NCBI GenBank assembly: GCA_022708505.1
Contig: JAKIYP010000010.1
Location: 1 to 54,563 of the forward strand
DNA length: 54,563 nucleotides
From: Bacteroidota bacterium
GTDB taxonomy: Bacteria > Bacteroidota > Bacteroidia > Bacteroidales > Paludibacteraceae
Direction: 5' to 3'
Under the pieces are notes generated by a model. It ran no database searches. It worked only from the letters and a program-made list of their open reading frames with translations, and was not told the origin of the DNA. Numbering within the stretch: position 1 is the first letter of the stretch; each line of letters begins with the position of its first letter. Positions 39,181 to 47,963 of this stretch are shown one piece after another. The translations under genes were made by a program, and so were the position numbers.

Positions 39181-40164
39181 ATGAAAACTTCATGGTTGCT
39201 TTTGTTTATACTGCTGTTTAACGCAGGGGTTATGGCACAGAAAAAAACTTTTTGCAATGCATTCAGACAATTAGAAGAAATTGCCGGTGATAATTTTACG
39301 CAGATTCGTTTGGCTGAAGATACAACGGCTAAAGGTGCGTTTAAAACTTATCTCTCCTCGTTACAAATCGCAGGAGCTCAGAAGACCGAAATTAGTCAGC
39401 GTCTTGGGAGAACAGTTTTTAGAGGCGATTTCGGACTGTTTGATTCTGAAGATGCGGGAAAAGCGAAAGTGAATGAATTGATTGCTCAGATGGTTGAATG
39501 TTTTCCGGGCTTTAGGTTCCATGAAATGAAGAAAGGAATCTTTAGTGAAACAAATTATATTTTTTCTAATCATGTTGAAAATGCTTTCAGATTGTACGAT
39601 GCAGCTTTCGTGTTGAAAAAAGAGGGTAAAAGTAATGTTCGTGTCATTTTTGAATTTGGAGGTGTTGAGAAAAATATATACAACAATATGATTTCCGGTA
39701 TGCCTTATACCGATTTTAGTGTGGTAAATGTTGATAAGGTGGTGGATGAGTTTAGTAGAAAACTGGATTTGGTTCTTAAAGAGTCAAAATCTGCATTTTA
39801 CAATATTACAGGAGATCTGATTGAGGAGCCAAATGCGATTTTTAAAAGATATACGACTGAAACACAAGTTCCGTCAAACGGTTTTTGCACAATCGAAGAC
39901 CGTACTATGGGATTGGTTTATTATGTTATCCCGCTTGTTAAAGAAGGAGATGCCGCTGACTTCCAGAAAGCAAACAATGAATATCTTGTTAAAATAATGA
40001 AAGCGCTGGGTAAAGATTATGCGCTCGGCTTGTCGGCTGATAAAAAGAAAGTTAATTTTGTACACAAAGACAGACCCGGAAAAAATGTGCTGAGTATTGT
40101 TGTCGTGAACCGCAAACCGCAGACTTTCGACTTAAGTATTTATGTTGATTCTGATAAGGAGTAA
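39181..40164 (+). CDS. hypothetical exported protein
   Basis: 327 residues from ATG 39181, which gives a clean signal peptide (MKTSWLLLFILLFNAGVMA). The upstream ATG at 39154 would add nine residues ahead of it. The mature protein is mixed alpha/beta with no recognised domain, and a cysteine lies near the new N-terminus (KKTFCNAFRQ). It appears to contain two similar halves of mixed polarity, but I would not claim a duplication. It is probably co-transcribed with the MORN gene. Confidence 0.75.
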   Translation: MKTSWLLLFILLFNAGVMAQKKTFCNAFRQLEEIAGDNFTQIRLAEDTTAKGAFKTYLSSLQIAGAQKTEISQRLGRTVFRGDFGLFDSEDAGKAKVNELIAQMVECFPGFRFHEMKKGIFSETNYIFSNHVENAFRLYDAAFVLKKEGKSNVRVIFEFGGVEKNIYNNMISGMPYTDFSVVNVDKVVDEFSRKLDLVLKESKSAFYNITGDLIEEPNAIFKRYTTETQVPSNGFCTIEDRTMGLVYYVIPLVKEGDAADFQKANNEYLVKIMKALGKDYALGLSADKKKVNFVHKDRPGKNVLSIVVVNRKPQTFDLSIYVDSDKE

Positions 40165-40168
40165 AAAA

Positions 40169-41350
40169 TCATTCGACGATTACTGGATTTAAACCTCTCC
40201 GCCAATTATTCAGGTATTTGAAAAAATCCTCAGCCGTTTTGATGTCGTTTTGTTCTTCTTTTGCAGCAATAACTGTAAAGTAGAACCGGGTGGTTGTTTC
40301 TTTTTTCTGTGGAAAAACAATCAGGTTATTTACGCCCTCCATGATTTGTTTTCCCTGAGATTCTTTGGGCATGTACAGACCCAGACCGACAGTTTCTTTG
40401 GCGTATTTCAGGGTGTCGGGTTGCGGATGCCAGCTGCCCCACGAACCTACAAGCTGGTTGCTTTGGAAACAAGCGCCACCGCCGATTTGTTGCACGCCGG
40501 TTGCTAATTGCTCAATATCTGCGGAAGTAGTTATTTCGGCAACCACGTCGCGGTGGCGGGCGTAGAGGATATAGCGGACAGTCATGTCGGCTTTCTTGCC
40601 TTCGTATTCCCATCCTTTTACATCGCTTTCCACCACTGTGCGAATGTTTCCGGAAGCTACGATGCGGTGTGTTCTTAGATCGAACCTGTTGATATGCGTT
40701 GCTTTGTCTTTTTCAAAGCCTTTGACGGTGCCCACGCCTACCCATCCCGAGACAAGCAGGATGTCGTCGCCATAACCGGCAGCAAGCTGCTCGTCGGTCG
40801 GATACCATTTGGTGTCGGCCAGCTCCAACTGATATTGCTTCTTTCCATATACATCGATGGTGCTTTTGTTGTCGAAATAGATGCGATAAGCCATCAAGGC
40901 AGATTCAAAAGCCACCCCATGGTGGTGCAGCTTGTTGTACATGTCATTTTTTGCCGATGATATTTCGCGGATGTTGGTATGGCTACCGTCGGCTTCTTTC
41001 AAAATCAAACTTGCATACACCTCTGCCGGAAATTTTACACGTTTTTTATCAGATATACTTCGAAGTTGAACCTTCTTTTTTTCTCCGGCTCTCAGGTCGG
41101 TCAGGAATACCAGTTCGTCAGGAATGCTGTCGTTGTTGAGGTCGTCGAGTTGACTGCTAACCTGTTTTCCGTCAATGTAAACAGCCAGCCGGTCGCGTTT
41201 TGTCTGCCCGATTTTTTTGAATTGATCTAATTTTACTACGACCGGAGCGTCTTTTATGTCTGCTTGATTTGGATTGGTGATTTCAATGTTAATTCCCGAT
41301 GTGGAAATCAGACATAAAAACGTGAAGGCGAAAATGGTAAATGCTTTCAT
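40169..41350 (-). CDS. DUF4861-family exported protein
   Basis: A 393-residue secreted protein with a signal peptide (about 1-20). It has the DUF4861 pattern: an N-terminal immunoglobulin-like part (NDSIPDELVFLTDLRAGEKK), then HHHGVAFESALMAYRIYFDN, KWYPTDEQLAAGYGDDILL, and a C-terminal KKETTTRFYFTVIAA. DUF4861 proteins are found in glycan-degrading loci of Bacteroidota and are thought to act on sugars, but the reaction is not established to my knowledge. It is convergent with the gene at 39181, with 4 bp between them. Confidence 0.82.
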   Translation of the reverse strand: MKAFTIFAFTFLCLISTSGINIEITNPNQADIKDAPVVVKLDQFKKIGQTKRDRLAVYIDGKQVSSQLDDLNNDSIPDELVFLTDLRAGEKKKVQLRSISDKKRVKFPAEVYASLILKEADGSHTNIREISSAKNDMYNKLHHHGVAFESALMAYRIYFDNKSTIDVYGKKQYQLELADTKWYPTDEQLAAGYGDDILLVSGWVGVGTVKGFEKDKATHINRFDLRTHRIVASGNIRTVVESDVKGWEYEGKKADMTVRYILYARHRDVVAEITTSADIEQLATGVQQIGGGACFQSNQLVGSWGSWHPQPDTLKYAKETVGLGLYMPKESQGKQIMEGVNNLIVFPQKKETTTRFYFTVIAAKEEQNDIKTAEDFFKYLNNWRRGLNPVIVE

Positions 41351-41379
41351 AACCTTTTATGTTTAATTAGAAATGCATA

Positions 41380-41387
41380 CAAAGATA
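41380..41387 (-). promoter_or_regulatory. TAnnTTTG promoter box of the DUF4861 gene
   Basis: On the minus strand TATCTTTG matches the -7 consensus, 29 bp upstream of the ATG at 41350. No clear -33 element is seen. Confidence 0.5.
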
Positions 41388-41548
41388 AGACTTTGTTTTT
41401 ATTTTGATGATTTCTTCTAATGAAGTTAGAATTGTAAAATAATGCTAAAAATGAAACATTGACCTGTATTTTTAAGTTATATCTGCTAAGTAGTCCTTTG
41501 TTTCAAGGATTAAGTGTAAATTATTTATAACATTAAACTTATAAAGAA

Positions 41549-42181
41549 ATGAACATTAAACAATTAATCTTTATCATGCTGTTTTCGACAGCAATAAATC
41601 TTTCAGCACAAAATAATGGTGTTGAGGTAGGATACATTCATGTAACTGAGGAAACCAATGGGTCGACCGCGATTTTTCCGGCACAGGTGAGTGGTATACG
41701 TATTGGACCGGTTTCAGAAATGGAGCTTTTTACGAATGTGGATTTCAGGTATGGCGTGATTTATAGTTATCTGATGTCGGTTTTTGATGGTGCGATTTCC
41801 GGGACAAATTATTATAATGCGCATCAGATTGATTTACCATTGCAGTTACAATTGAATTTCCGGGTTGACAATGCTCTGAAGTTGTTTGCATTTGCAGGTC
41901 CGAATCTTAACTTCGGAATGTTACAGCATACCGTCAACAGAACCAATGTCGGCAGTGCTGAAGTTAAAACAACCTATAATCGTTACAAAACAGACGCGGA
42001 TGACGATGGCGTTTATGATGTGAACCGTTTTGACCTGCAACTTGGCCTGGGTGCCGGAGCGCAACAGAACAATGTGCAGTTAAGGGTTGGATATAATTGG
42101 GGGTTGGTTGATTTGAATAACCGGAATAATATCAGCCTGATAAGAAATCAACTGACGGCGACACTGGTTTTTATGTTTTAA
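41549..42181 (+). CDS. outer-membrane beta-barrel protein (PorT/OmpW-like)
   Basis: 210 residues with a signal peptide (1-20, ending LSAQ) followed by alternating amphipathic strands, and a terminal strand ending TATLVFMF with the C-terminal Phe expected of outer-membrane barrels. The size suggests an 8-stranded barrel. The function is unknown. A terminator-like hairpin follows at 42204. Confidence 0.8.
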   Translation: MNIKQLIFIMLFSTAINLSAQNNGVEVGYIHVTEETNGSTAIFPAQVSGIRIGPVSEMELFTNVDFRYGVIYSYLMSVFDGAISGTNYYNAHQIDLPLQLQLNFRVDNALKLFAFAGPNLNFGMLQHTVNRTNVGSAEVKTTYNRYKTDADDDGVYDVNRFDLQLGLGAGAQQNNVQLRVGYNWGLVDLNNRNNISLIRNQLTATLVFMF

Positions 42182-42203
42182 ATATCGTTCATTATTTATC
42201 GAG

Positions 42204-42239
42204 AAAGCCATTCATTTTCATTTAATGTGTGGCTTTTTT
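42204..42239 (+). terminator. terminator after the beta-barrel gene
   Basis: AAAGCCA (42204-42210) pairs with TGGCTTT (42230-42236). An inner CATT/AATG pair extends the stem, and a T-run follows. Confidence 0.7.
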
Positions 42240-42266
42240 GTTTATAACCATATTTTGTTACTTTTG
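42237..42266 (+). promoter_or_regulatory. rimM promoter
   Basis: TTTG (42237-42240) and TACTTTTG (42259-42266) are separated by 18 bp, close to the Bacteroidota -33/-7 layout. The chosen rimM ATG is at 42332, leaving a leader of about 60 nt. Confidence 0.6.
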
Positions 42267-42331
42267 CATGTCTTTATAATGTTGTTAGCAGTCAAATAAG
42301 AAACATGATTCTAACAAAGAACTTCAGTGAT

Positions 42332-42850
42332 ATGATAAACAAAAACCAACTCTTCCCAATCGGGCAAATCAATAAACCTCACGGAATCCACGGGGAAATG
42401 TCGTTTGGCTTCACGGCTGATGTTTTTGAGCTTGAAGAATTGCCGTTTTTTATCTTTGAACTGGATGGGATTTTTGTCCCGTTTGTGGTAGCTGAGTATC
42501 GTTTGAAGACTGCCTCGACTGGTATTTTGCGTTTGGATGGGTTAAATAGTGAAGAAGATGCCCGTGCATTTTCAGGATTGCAGATTTATATCCTGAAAGA
42601 GTTTCTGGAAGTCGTGGATGATGCTGAAATTGAGTTGGACTATTTCGTTGGCTTTCAGCTTGAAGAAAAAGAACAGGGCACGATTGGCGTGATTAGTGAA
42701 ATTGATCGTACTACCGACAATGCCTTGTTTGTGATTCAAAAAGAGGATGATGAATTGCTGATACCAGTCAGCGAAGAGTATATAAAGAAAATTGACCACG
42801 AGAATAAAATCATCGTGGTTGAACTTCCCGAAGGACTCCTTGACTTATAA
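42332..42850 (+). CDS. rimM: ribosome maturation factor RimM
   Basis: 172 residues from ATG 42332; the upstream ATG 42305 adds a non-conserved leader. The N-terminal RimM barrel has FPIGQINKPHGIHGEMSF and the linker LDGLNSEEDARAF. The C-terminal PRC-barrel (about 95-170) contains VGFQLEEKEQGTIGVI and LIPVSEEYIKKI. RimM binds ribosomal protein S19 and helps mature the 30S head. Its neighbour is a convergent acyltransferase rather than trmD/rplS. Confidence 0.94.
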   Translation: MINKNQLFPIGQINKPHGIHGEMSFGFTADVFELEELPFFIFELDGIFVPFVVAEYRLKTASTGILRLDGLNSEEDARAFSGLQIYILKEFLEVVDDAEIELDYFVGFQLEEKEQGTIGVISEIDRTTDNALFVIQKEDDELLIPVSEEYIKKIDHENKIIVVELPEGLLDL

Positions 42851-43669
42851 TCACTTCAACGCGTAAACTTTCTCTTTTACCCATTCTGCCCATTGCGCCT
42901 GTGTTTTCGACTTGTCGAATGTTTGCCAGGGTATTCTTTCTCCGATTTTGATGGTGAAATGTTTACCTTTTTGTTTGAACATTTCATCTGCTAAAAACAT
43001 CATCTCGATGTTAAATTTTATCTTCAGGAATTTGCGCAGATTCGCCAGGTTGTAGAAGAAGTTTGAGTTTCTTCCTTCGAAATAAATTGGTACCACATCC
43101 CGTTGGTATTGAATGGCTTTGGTGATGAAGTTTTTCTTCCATTCCAGGTCGCAGATTTCTCCTTTTGTTTTGCGGGAACACATGCCGGCAGGATAGGTAA
43201 CCAGGTGATTGTCGGAGCTGTATAATTCGTGCATCATTTCGGCATGACCTTTCGATTGTGCACCGAATTTATTTACCGGGATGAACATCTCTTTCATCGG
43301 ATGTAAATTCATCATCAGGTCGTTAGAAAAAAATCTGACTTTCCCGTCGTACTCTTTCCCGATGAGGTAGCCGGTAGCCATGCCGTCCAACCCACCAAGA
43401 GGATGGTTGCTCGCGAAAATATACCTTCCGTCTTTTGGTGGCAGGTTCTCCTTTCCATAAATGGACGTGGTAACGCCAAGAAATTCAAGACCTGCTTCGA
43501 TAAAGTCCAGATTCTTCAGATCTGGATTTTTCTCAAAAAATTTGTTTATTTCATCCTGATGTACAATCTTTTTCAGGTATTTCACAATGAATTTAGGAAC
43601 CTTTGCATGAGGAGCCCTGGTTTTTATCACCTTGGCGACATCTATCTTAACAATTTTTTGTTTTGTCAT
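42851..43669 (-). CDS. PlsC-like acyltransferase (glycerolipid or ornithine-lipid type)
   Basis: 272 residues from ATG 43669. Earlier in-frame starts (43678, 43741) lie too close to or upstream of the promoter at 43692. The acyltransferase motif is NHPLGGLDG (HX4D), and the acceptor-site part is VTYPAGMCSRKTKG. It also has VPIYFEGRNSNFF. The length and wording fit the lysophospholipid/hemolysin-like acyltransferases common in Bacteroidota, which add an acyl chain to lysolipids in the inner membrane. It ends next to the rimM stop (convergent). Confidence 0.88.
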   Translation of the reverse strand: MTKQKIVKIDVAKVIKTRAPHAKVPKFIVKYLKKIVHQDEINKFFEKNPDLKNLDFIEAGLEFLGVTTSIYGKENLPPKDGRYIFASNHPLGGLDGMATGYLIGKEYDGKVRFFSNDLMMNLHPMKEMFIPVNKFGAQSKGHAEMMHELYSSDNHLVTYPAGMCSRKTKGEICDLEWKKNFITKAIQYQRDVVPIYFEGRNSNFFYNLANLRKFLKIKFNIEMMFLADEMFKQKGKHFTIKIGERIPWQTFDKSKTQAQWAEWVKEKVYALK

Positions 43670-43691
43670 AATGTTCATTTTTTCTGCGAAG

Positions 43692-43699
43692 CAAAAATA
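43692..43699 (-). promoter_or_regulatory. TAnnTTTG promoter box of the acyltransferase gene
   Basis: TATTTTTG on the minus strand. Its position, 23 bp before ATG 43669, is what decides that start over the ATG at 43678. Confidence 0.55.
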
Positions 43700-43890
43700 G
43701 TAAAAATATATGGGAGTTGTATGTGTGTTTTTTGTCCCCACTTTAATTGCATTTTAATCTGTTTGTTTTTAATTTGCTGTTTTATAAATATTTAGATTTG
43801 TCATTACCTTTGATTTACTTGTTTAGATTTTATTTATAATCTCTTGAAAAGCAAGATTTAATACTTCAAAACTTGTTGATAAGTTTTTTG

Positions 43891-43931
43891 TGGGGAAATG
43901 TGGGGAATTCAAAATAGTTTTTATACTTTTA
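43891..43931 (+). promoter_or_regulatory. MraZ operator and dcw promoter region
   Basis: TGGGG-AAATG-TGGGG (43891-43905) gives two TGGGG words 10 bp apart, the pattern bound by MraZ in other bacteria. They lie about 20 bp before a near-consensus -7 box TACTTTTA (43924-43931), and so overlap where the -33 element would be. MraZ would repress its own operon here. Confidence 0.7.
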
Positions 43932-43958
43932 CCGTTGCAAATTAACATGCGGAAATAT

Positions 43959-44411
43959 ATGTCAACATTTATCGGGAAATACGAAGCTAAAGCGGATGTG
44001 AAGGGGCGAATTTTCATCCCCTCAGTGTATCGTAAGATTCTTCCTGAATTGGAAAGAGAGCGTGTTGTGATGCGAAAGGATGCTGAAAATGACTGTCTGA
44101 TTATTTATCCGGTTCCGGTATGGAATGAGAAGGTTGAGGAGTTTAAGTCCAGACTTGATGAGTGGAATCCTGTCGATCAGCTGTTGCTCATGCAATTTGT
44201 TTCTGAAGCAGAATGGCTGGATATTGACAGCCAGGGGCGTGTGTTGATACAGAAAAAACATCTGCAAACCATTGCCGTGGAGAATGCGGAAGTGCTTTTC
44301 GTCGGCATGATTGACAGGTTTGCCGTTTGGAGTAAGGCCAAATTTGAGCAATCAAGACTCGCTGCGCCTGATTTTGCGGCATTGCTGAAAGAAAAAATGA
44401 TGAAAAAGTAA
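43959..44411 (+). CDS. mraZ: transcriptional regulator MraZ
   Basis: 150 residues from ATG 43959. ATG 43947 is an alternative four codons earlier. Two MraZ/AbrB-like swapped-hairpin halves are seen: FIGKYEAKADVKGRIFIPSVYRK and LDIDSQGRVLIQKKHL. MraZ forms a ring that binds repeated TGGG words upstream of the dcw cluster, and such words are present at 43891. It is the first gene of the cluster and is followed 10 bp later by rsmH. Confidence 0.94.
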   Translation: MSTFIGKYEAKADVKGRIFIPSVYRKILPELERERVVMRKDAENDCLIIYPVPVWNEKVEEFKSRLDEWNPVDQLLLMQFVSEAEWLDIDSQGRVLIQKKHLQTIAVENAEVLFVGMIDRFAVWSKAKFEQSRLAAPDFAALLKEKMMKK

Positions 44412-44421
44412 GATATGCCTT

Positions 44422-45333
44422 ATGGATGAGCCCGTTTATCATGTGCCTGCGTTGCTCACAGAAACCATTGATGGGTTGAATATCAAGCCTGATGGGGTTT
44501 ATGTGGACTGCACTTTTGGTGGAGGAGGGCATGCGCGGGAGATGCTGAAACGTTTGGGAAATAACGGGAAATTGATTGGATTTGATCAGGATGAAGATGC
44601 TTTCGGGAATATACCTCAGGATGAACGGTTCATTTTTGTTCACAGTAATTTTAAGTACCTGAAAAATTTCCTGCAATTTCATCGGATTGAGAAAGTTGAT
44701 GGGATATTAGCTGATTTGGGTGTTTCATTTCATCATTTTGACGAGGCGGAACGTGGGTTCTCATTTCGTTATGATGGAGAACTGGATATGCGGATGAATA
44801 AAAAATCCGGTCTGACTGCTGCAAAAGTGCTGAACACCTATTCGGAGGAGCAGTTGGCGGATGTTTTCTATCTCTATGGCGAATTGCATAATGCCAGGAA
44901 AATTGCCCGTACCATCGTCAACTACCGTGCTGACAATAAATTTGACAGGATATTTCCGTTTATTCAAGTGTTGAAACCTTTCTTCGGAAGAGAGAAAGAA
45001 AAAAAAGATATGGCGCGGGTCTTTCAGGCATTGCGCATTGAAGTGAACCGGGAAATGGAAGTGCTTAAGTCGCTGCTGAAACAATGTGTGGAGGTGCTGA
45101 GTGAAGATGGACGGTTAGTTGTACTTACCTATCATTCTCTCGAAGACCGGTTGGTGAAGAACTTCATCCGTTCCGGAAATTTTGAGGGGAAATTAGAGAA
45201 AGATTTCTTTGGAAATGTGATTGCTCCTTTGAAAGCGGTCAATAACAAGGTGATTATTGCAGGAGATGAAGAAGTTGCCGCTAATCCGAGGGCCCGTAGT
45301 GCCAAGTTGAGAATTGCAACGCTGAATCATTGA
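44422..45333 (+). CDS. rsmH: 16S rRNA m4C1402 methyltransferase
   Basis: A 303-residue SAM-dependent methyltransferase with the start pattern YHVPALLTETIDGLNI, the SAM loop DCTFGGGGHAREML, ADLGVSFHHFDEAERGFSF, and the terminal catalytic TYHSLEDRLVK. It methylates N4 of C1402 in 16S rRNA in the decoding centre. The next gene starts 2 bp after its stop. Confidence 0.97.
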   Translation: MDEPVYHVPALLTETIDGLNIKPDGVYVDCTFGGGGHAREMLKRLGNNGKLIGFDQDEDAFGNIPQDERFIFVHSNFKYLKNFLQFHRIEKVDGILADLGVSFHHFDEAERGFSFRYDGELDMRMNKKSGLTAAKVLNTYSEEQLADVFYLYGELHNARKIARTIVNYRADNKFDRIFPFIQVLKPFFGREKEKKDMARVFQALRIEVNREMEVLKSLLKQCVEVLSEDGRLVVLTYHSLEDRLVKNFIRSGNFEGKLEKDFFGNVIAPLKAVNNKVIIAGDEEVAANPRARSAKLRIATLNH

Positions 45334-45335
45334 GT

Positions 45336-45704
45336 ATGTCGTTTTTTAAAAACATATCAGAAAGGATTCGTCAGAGTGAGGATTTATCGGATCTTCGTTC
45401 AAGTAGTGTGCGCGATATTCTCAACGGGAATATCCTGACCAAAAAGTTCATCAGAAAGCAGTATCTGCTTATTGTTCTCCTGGTGGTGCTGAGTATCGGG
45501 TATATTGATAACCGCTATTCCAGTGAAAAGCAAATTGCCACCATGGTGATGCTGAAGAAAAATATACAGGATGCCAAATATGAGTCGTTGACAATCTCGG
45601 CTGAGTTGATGGAAATCAGCCGGCAGTCGAACCTCCTGCTGTTGATGGAAAGTAAGGGCATGATGTTGAAGCCGGGGAATACCCCGCCGATTGTGATAGA
45701 ATAA
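45336..45704 (+). CDS. ftsL: FtsL-like cell-division protein
   Basis: 122 residues from ATG 45336. The cytoplasmic N-terminus is basic, a single helix (QYLLIVLLVVLSIGYI) lies near residues 45-62, and the periplasmic part forms a short coiled coil (ATMVMLKKNIQDAKYES). The position between rsmH and ftsI and the topology identify it as FtsL. Sequence conservation in this family is low. Confidence 0.85.
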   Translation: MSFFKNISERIRQSEDLSDLRSSSVRDILNGNILTKKFIRKQYLLIVLLVVLSIGYIDNRYSSEKQIATMVMLKKNIQDAKYESLTISAELMEISRQSNLLLLMESKGMMLKPGNTPPIVIE

Positions 45705-45738
45705 AGAATAGATAATCAGCAAAAAAATGATTGAAGAG

Positions 45739-45780
45739 GAGGTTGCCACGTCGTTCACTTAGTGAACTCCTCGCAATGAC
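45739..45780. repeat. dispersed repeat TTGCCACGTCG...TCCTCGCAATGACT inside the dcw operon
   Basis: GTTGCCACGTCGTTCACTTA followed by GTGAACTCCTCGCAATGACT. It contains the internal palindrome GTTCACTTAGTGAAC and is a second copy of the element at 12659-12698, with a different centre. It lies between ftsL and ftsI. Confidence 0.7.
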
Positions 45781-45801
45781 TGACTGGAGACAATTAAGGA
45801 T

Positions 45802-47943
45802 ATGCCGGATAAACGTAAAAATATCGTCGTAAGATTTGGAATAGTATATTTTATTATTTCCATACTCTTTGTATTGGTGATATATAAAATCGTTCAAATC
45901 CAGTTTTTTGAAAGAGATGAATGGATGAAGCTGGCTGAGAAGCAGAAAATCAGTGACATCACCGTCAGACCGAAAAGAGGTAATATTTTTGCGTCAGACG
46001 GCAGGTTGCTGGCCAGTTCGATACCTACCTATTATGTTTACATGGATATGAGGGTCCCGGCCCTGAATAAAGATGAAGGTAAACTGTTTTATGAAAACCT
46101 GGATTCTCTGTCTTTTGCTTTATCGAAGTTTTTTGGAGATAAAACCAAAGTACAATACCGAAATACATTGCTGAAAGCGTTCAGAGAGCAAAATGGGAAT
46201 TTGCAGCTTTATCCCAAAAGAATTTCGTATGCACAACTGAAAGATCTCAGAAAGTTACCACTCTACAGGCTTGGCAGGAATCGCAGCGGATTATTTACCC
46301 GGGAGTTTGTGCGGAGAGTAAAGCCATTTGGTTCACTGGCATCAAGAACGATTGGGGATGTGTATGCCGATGAGGTGAAGGGCGGGAGAAGTGGTATTGA
46401 GGGATCATTCAATGAACAATTATTAGGAATTCCGGGTGTCTCAACACGCCAGAAAGTGGCGAATAAGTACCTGGAAACGGTTGAAGTGGAGCCGGTAGAC
46501 GGATTGGATGTGTATACAACACTGGACATTGAAATACAGGATATTGCTGAAAAAGCATTGCGGGATACCATTGGCGCACTGGGTGCGAAATCGGGTTGTA
46601 TCGTGGTGATGGAAGTGCAGACCGGTGAGGTGAAAGCCATGGTGAATCTGGATTATGACGAAAAATCGGATGGTTATTACGAAGGGAAAAACCACGCGTT
46701 GACCGACAGGATGGAGCCTGGTTCAACTTTTAAGGTTGCATCTCTGATCGCCGTGCTGGATGAAGGGAAGGTGAAAATCAACGATGTCTTTGATATTGAC
46801 GGGGGTATTCTTCCGATTGCCAACCGCTTGATGAAAGACCATAACCATCACCGGGGTGGATATGACAAATTACATGTCAATGAAATAATCCAGGCTTCGT
46901 CGAATGTGGGAACTTCGAAAATGGTGATGAAATCTTTTGGTGACAAACCGGAAAAATACATCGAGAAATTATATGACCTCAGGTTGAACGATTCCCTGCC
47001 TTTGCAGATGAAAGGGGTTGCCAAGCCCTGGATCAAACATCCGAAGAAAGATAAGAATGAATGGTATAAGACATCTCTCGCATGGATTTCCATTGGATAT
47101 GAAACCAAGATACCGCCGATTTATACCCTGACACTTTTCAATGCCATTGCTAATGATGGGAAGATGGTGAAGCCATTGTTCGTGAAGACTGTAAAAAGGA
47201 ATGAAGAGGTGGTACAGGCGTTCGAAACGGAGGTGTTGAAAGAATCTATTTGTAAACCGACAACGCTGAAAGAGGTTCAACAGACCCTGAAAGAGGTGGT
47301 AGATGGAAAGTTCGCCACAGCGAAAACAGCTCAATCTAAGATTGTAAGGATTGCCGGTAAAACAGGAACAGCGCAGATTTCTCAGGGCGGACTTGGATAC
47401 AGGGCTGGTCAGACACGTCATAATGTTTCTTTTTGTGGCTATTTTCCTGCGGATAATCCAAGGTATTCGGCAATTGTTGTGCTTACAGCTCCTGAAGGGG
47501 CGCCCTCAGGCGGTCGGATGGCCGGTAGTATTTTCAAGAAGGTGGCGGAGCGTACCATGTTGCTGAAATCAAGCTGGTCGCCCGACCGGATTGCAAATGA
47601 TTCTGTCAGAAAACATCCTTATCTGCCCGAAGTGAAAAGCGGAAATTCTTTCGCGCTGAAAAAGGTGATAGAAGAACTGGCGATACCGGTCGACAACCCG
47701 GAATTTCGCGGATGGGTAAAACAAACTCCCAATGAAGGTAATCTCCTGTCGTTGGATACGTATAAAATTCAGAAAGGATTGGTGCCGGATGTGTCCGGTA
47801 TGGGTGTCAAAGACGCGTTTTACATGTTGGGGACACTGGGACTGGATGTCAGGGTGAAAGGCCGTGGAAAAGTCGTAGCACAAAGTCTGAAACCGGGTAC
47901 CTTACTGAGGGAGGGTAGTATAATTGAATTGGAATTACAGTAG
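45802..47943 (+). CDS. ftsI: septal peptidoglycan transpeptidase (PBP3/FtsI) with C-terminal PASTA domain
   Basis: 713 residues. A single N-terminal membrane helix (IVYFIISILFVLVIYKI) precedes the pedestal domain (VRPKRGNIFASDGRLLASS). The transpeptidase domain carries the SxxK motif EPGSTFKVASL, the SxN motif SSNVGTSKMV, and the KTG motif IAGKTGTAQIS. A PASTA domain lies at about 660-713 (LVPDVSGMGVKDAFYMLG). It cross-links septal peptidoglycan with FtsW. The PASTA domain is usual in Bacteroidota FtsI and absent from E. coli FtsI. Confidence 0.96.
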   Translation: MPDKRKNIVVRFGIVYFIISILFVLVIYKIVQIQFFERDEWMKLAEKQKISDITVRPKRGNIFASDGRLLASSIPTYYVYMDMRVPALNKDEGKLFYENLDSLSFALSKFFGDKTKVQYRNTLLKAFREQNGNLQLYPKRISYAQLKDLRKLPLYRLGRNRSGLFTREFVRRVKPFGSLASRTIGDVYADEVKGGRSGIEGSFNEQLLGIPGVSTRQKVANKYLETVEVEPVDGLDVYTTLDIEIQDIAEKALRDTIGALGAKSGCIVVMEVQTGEVKAMVNLDYDEKSDGYYEGKNHALTDRMEPGSTFKVASLIAVLDEGKVKINDVFDIDGGILPIANRLMKDHNHHRGGYDKLHVNEIIQASSNVGTSKMVMKSFGDKPEKYIEKLYDLRLNDSLPLQMKGVAKPWIKHPKKDKNEWYKTSLAWISIGYETKIPPIYTLTLFNAIANDGKMVKPLFVKTVKRNEEVVQAFETEVLKESICKPTTLKEVQQTLKEVVDGKFATAKTAQSKIVRIAGKTGTAQISQGGLGYRAGQTRHNVSFCGYFPADNPRYSAIVVLTAPEGAPSGGRMAGSIFKKVAERTMLLKSSWSPDRIANDSVRKHPYLPEVKSGNSFALKKVIEELAIPVDNPEFRGWVKQTPNEGNLLSLDTYKIQKGLVPDVSGMGVKDAFYMLGTLGLDVRVKGRGKVVAQSLKPGTLLREGSIIELELQ

Positions 47944-47963
47944 AATAGCAAAAAAGAACTACT

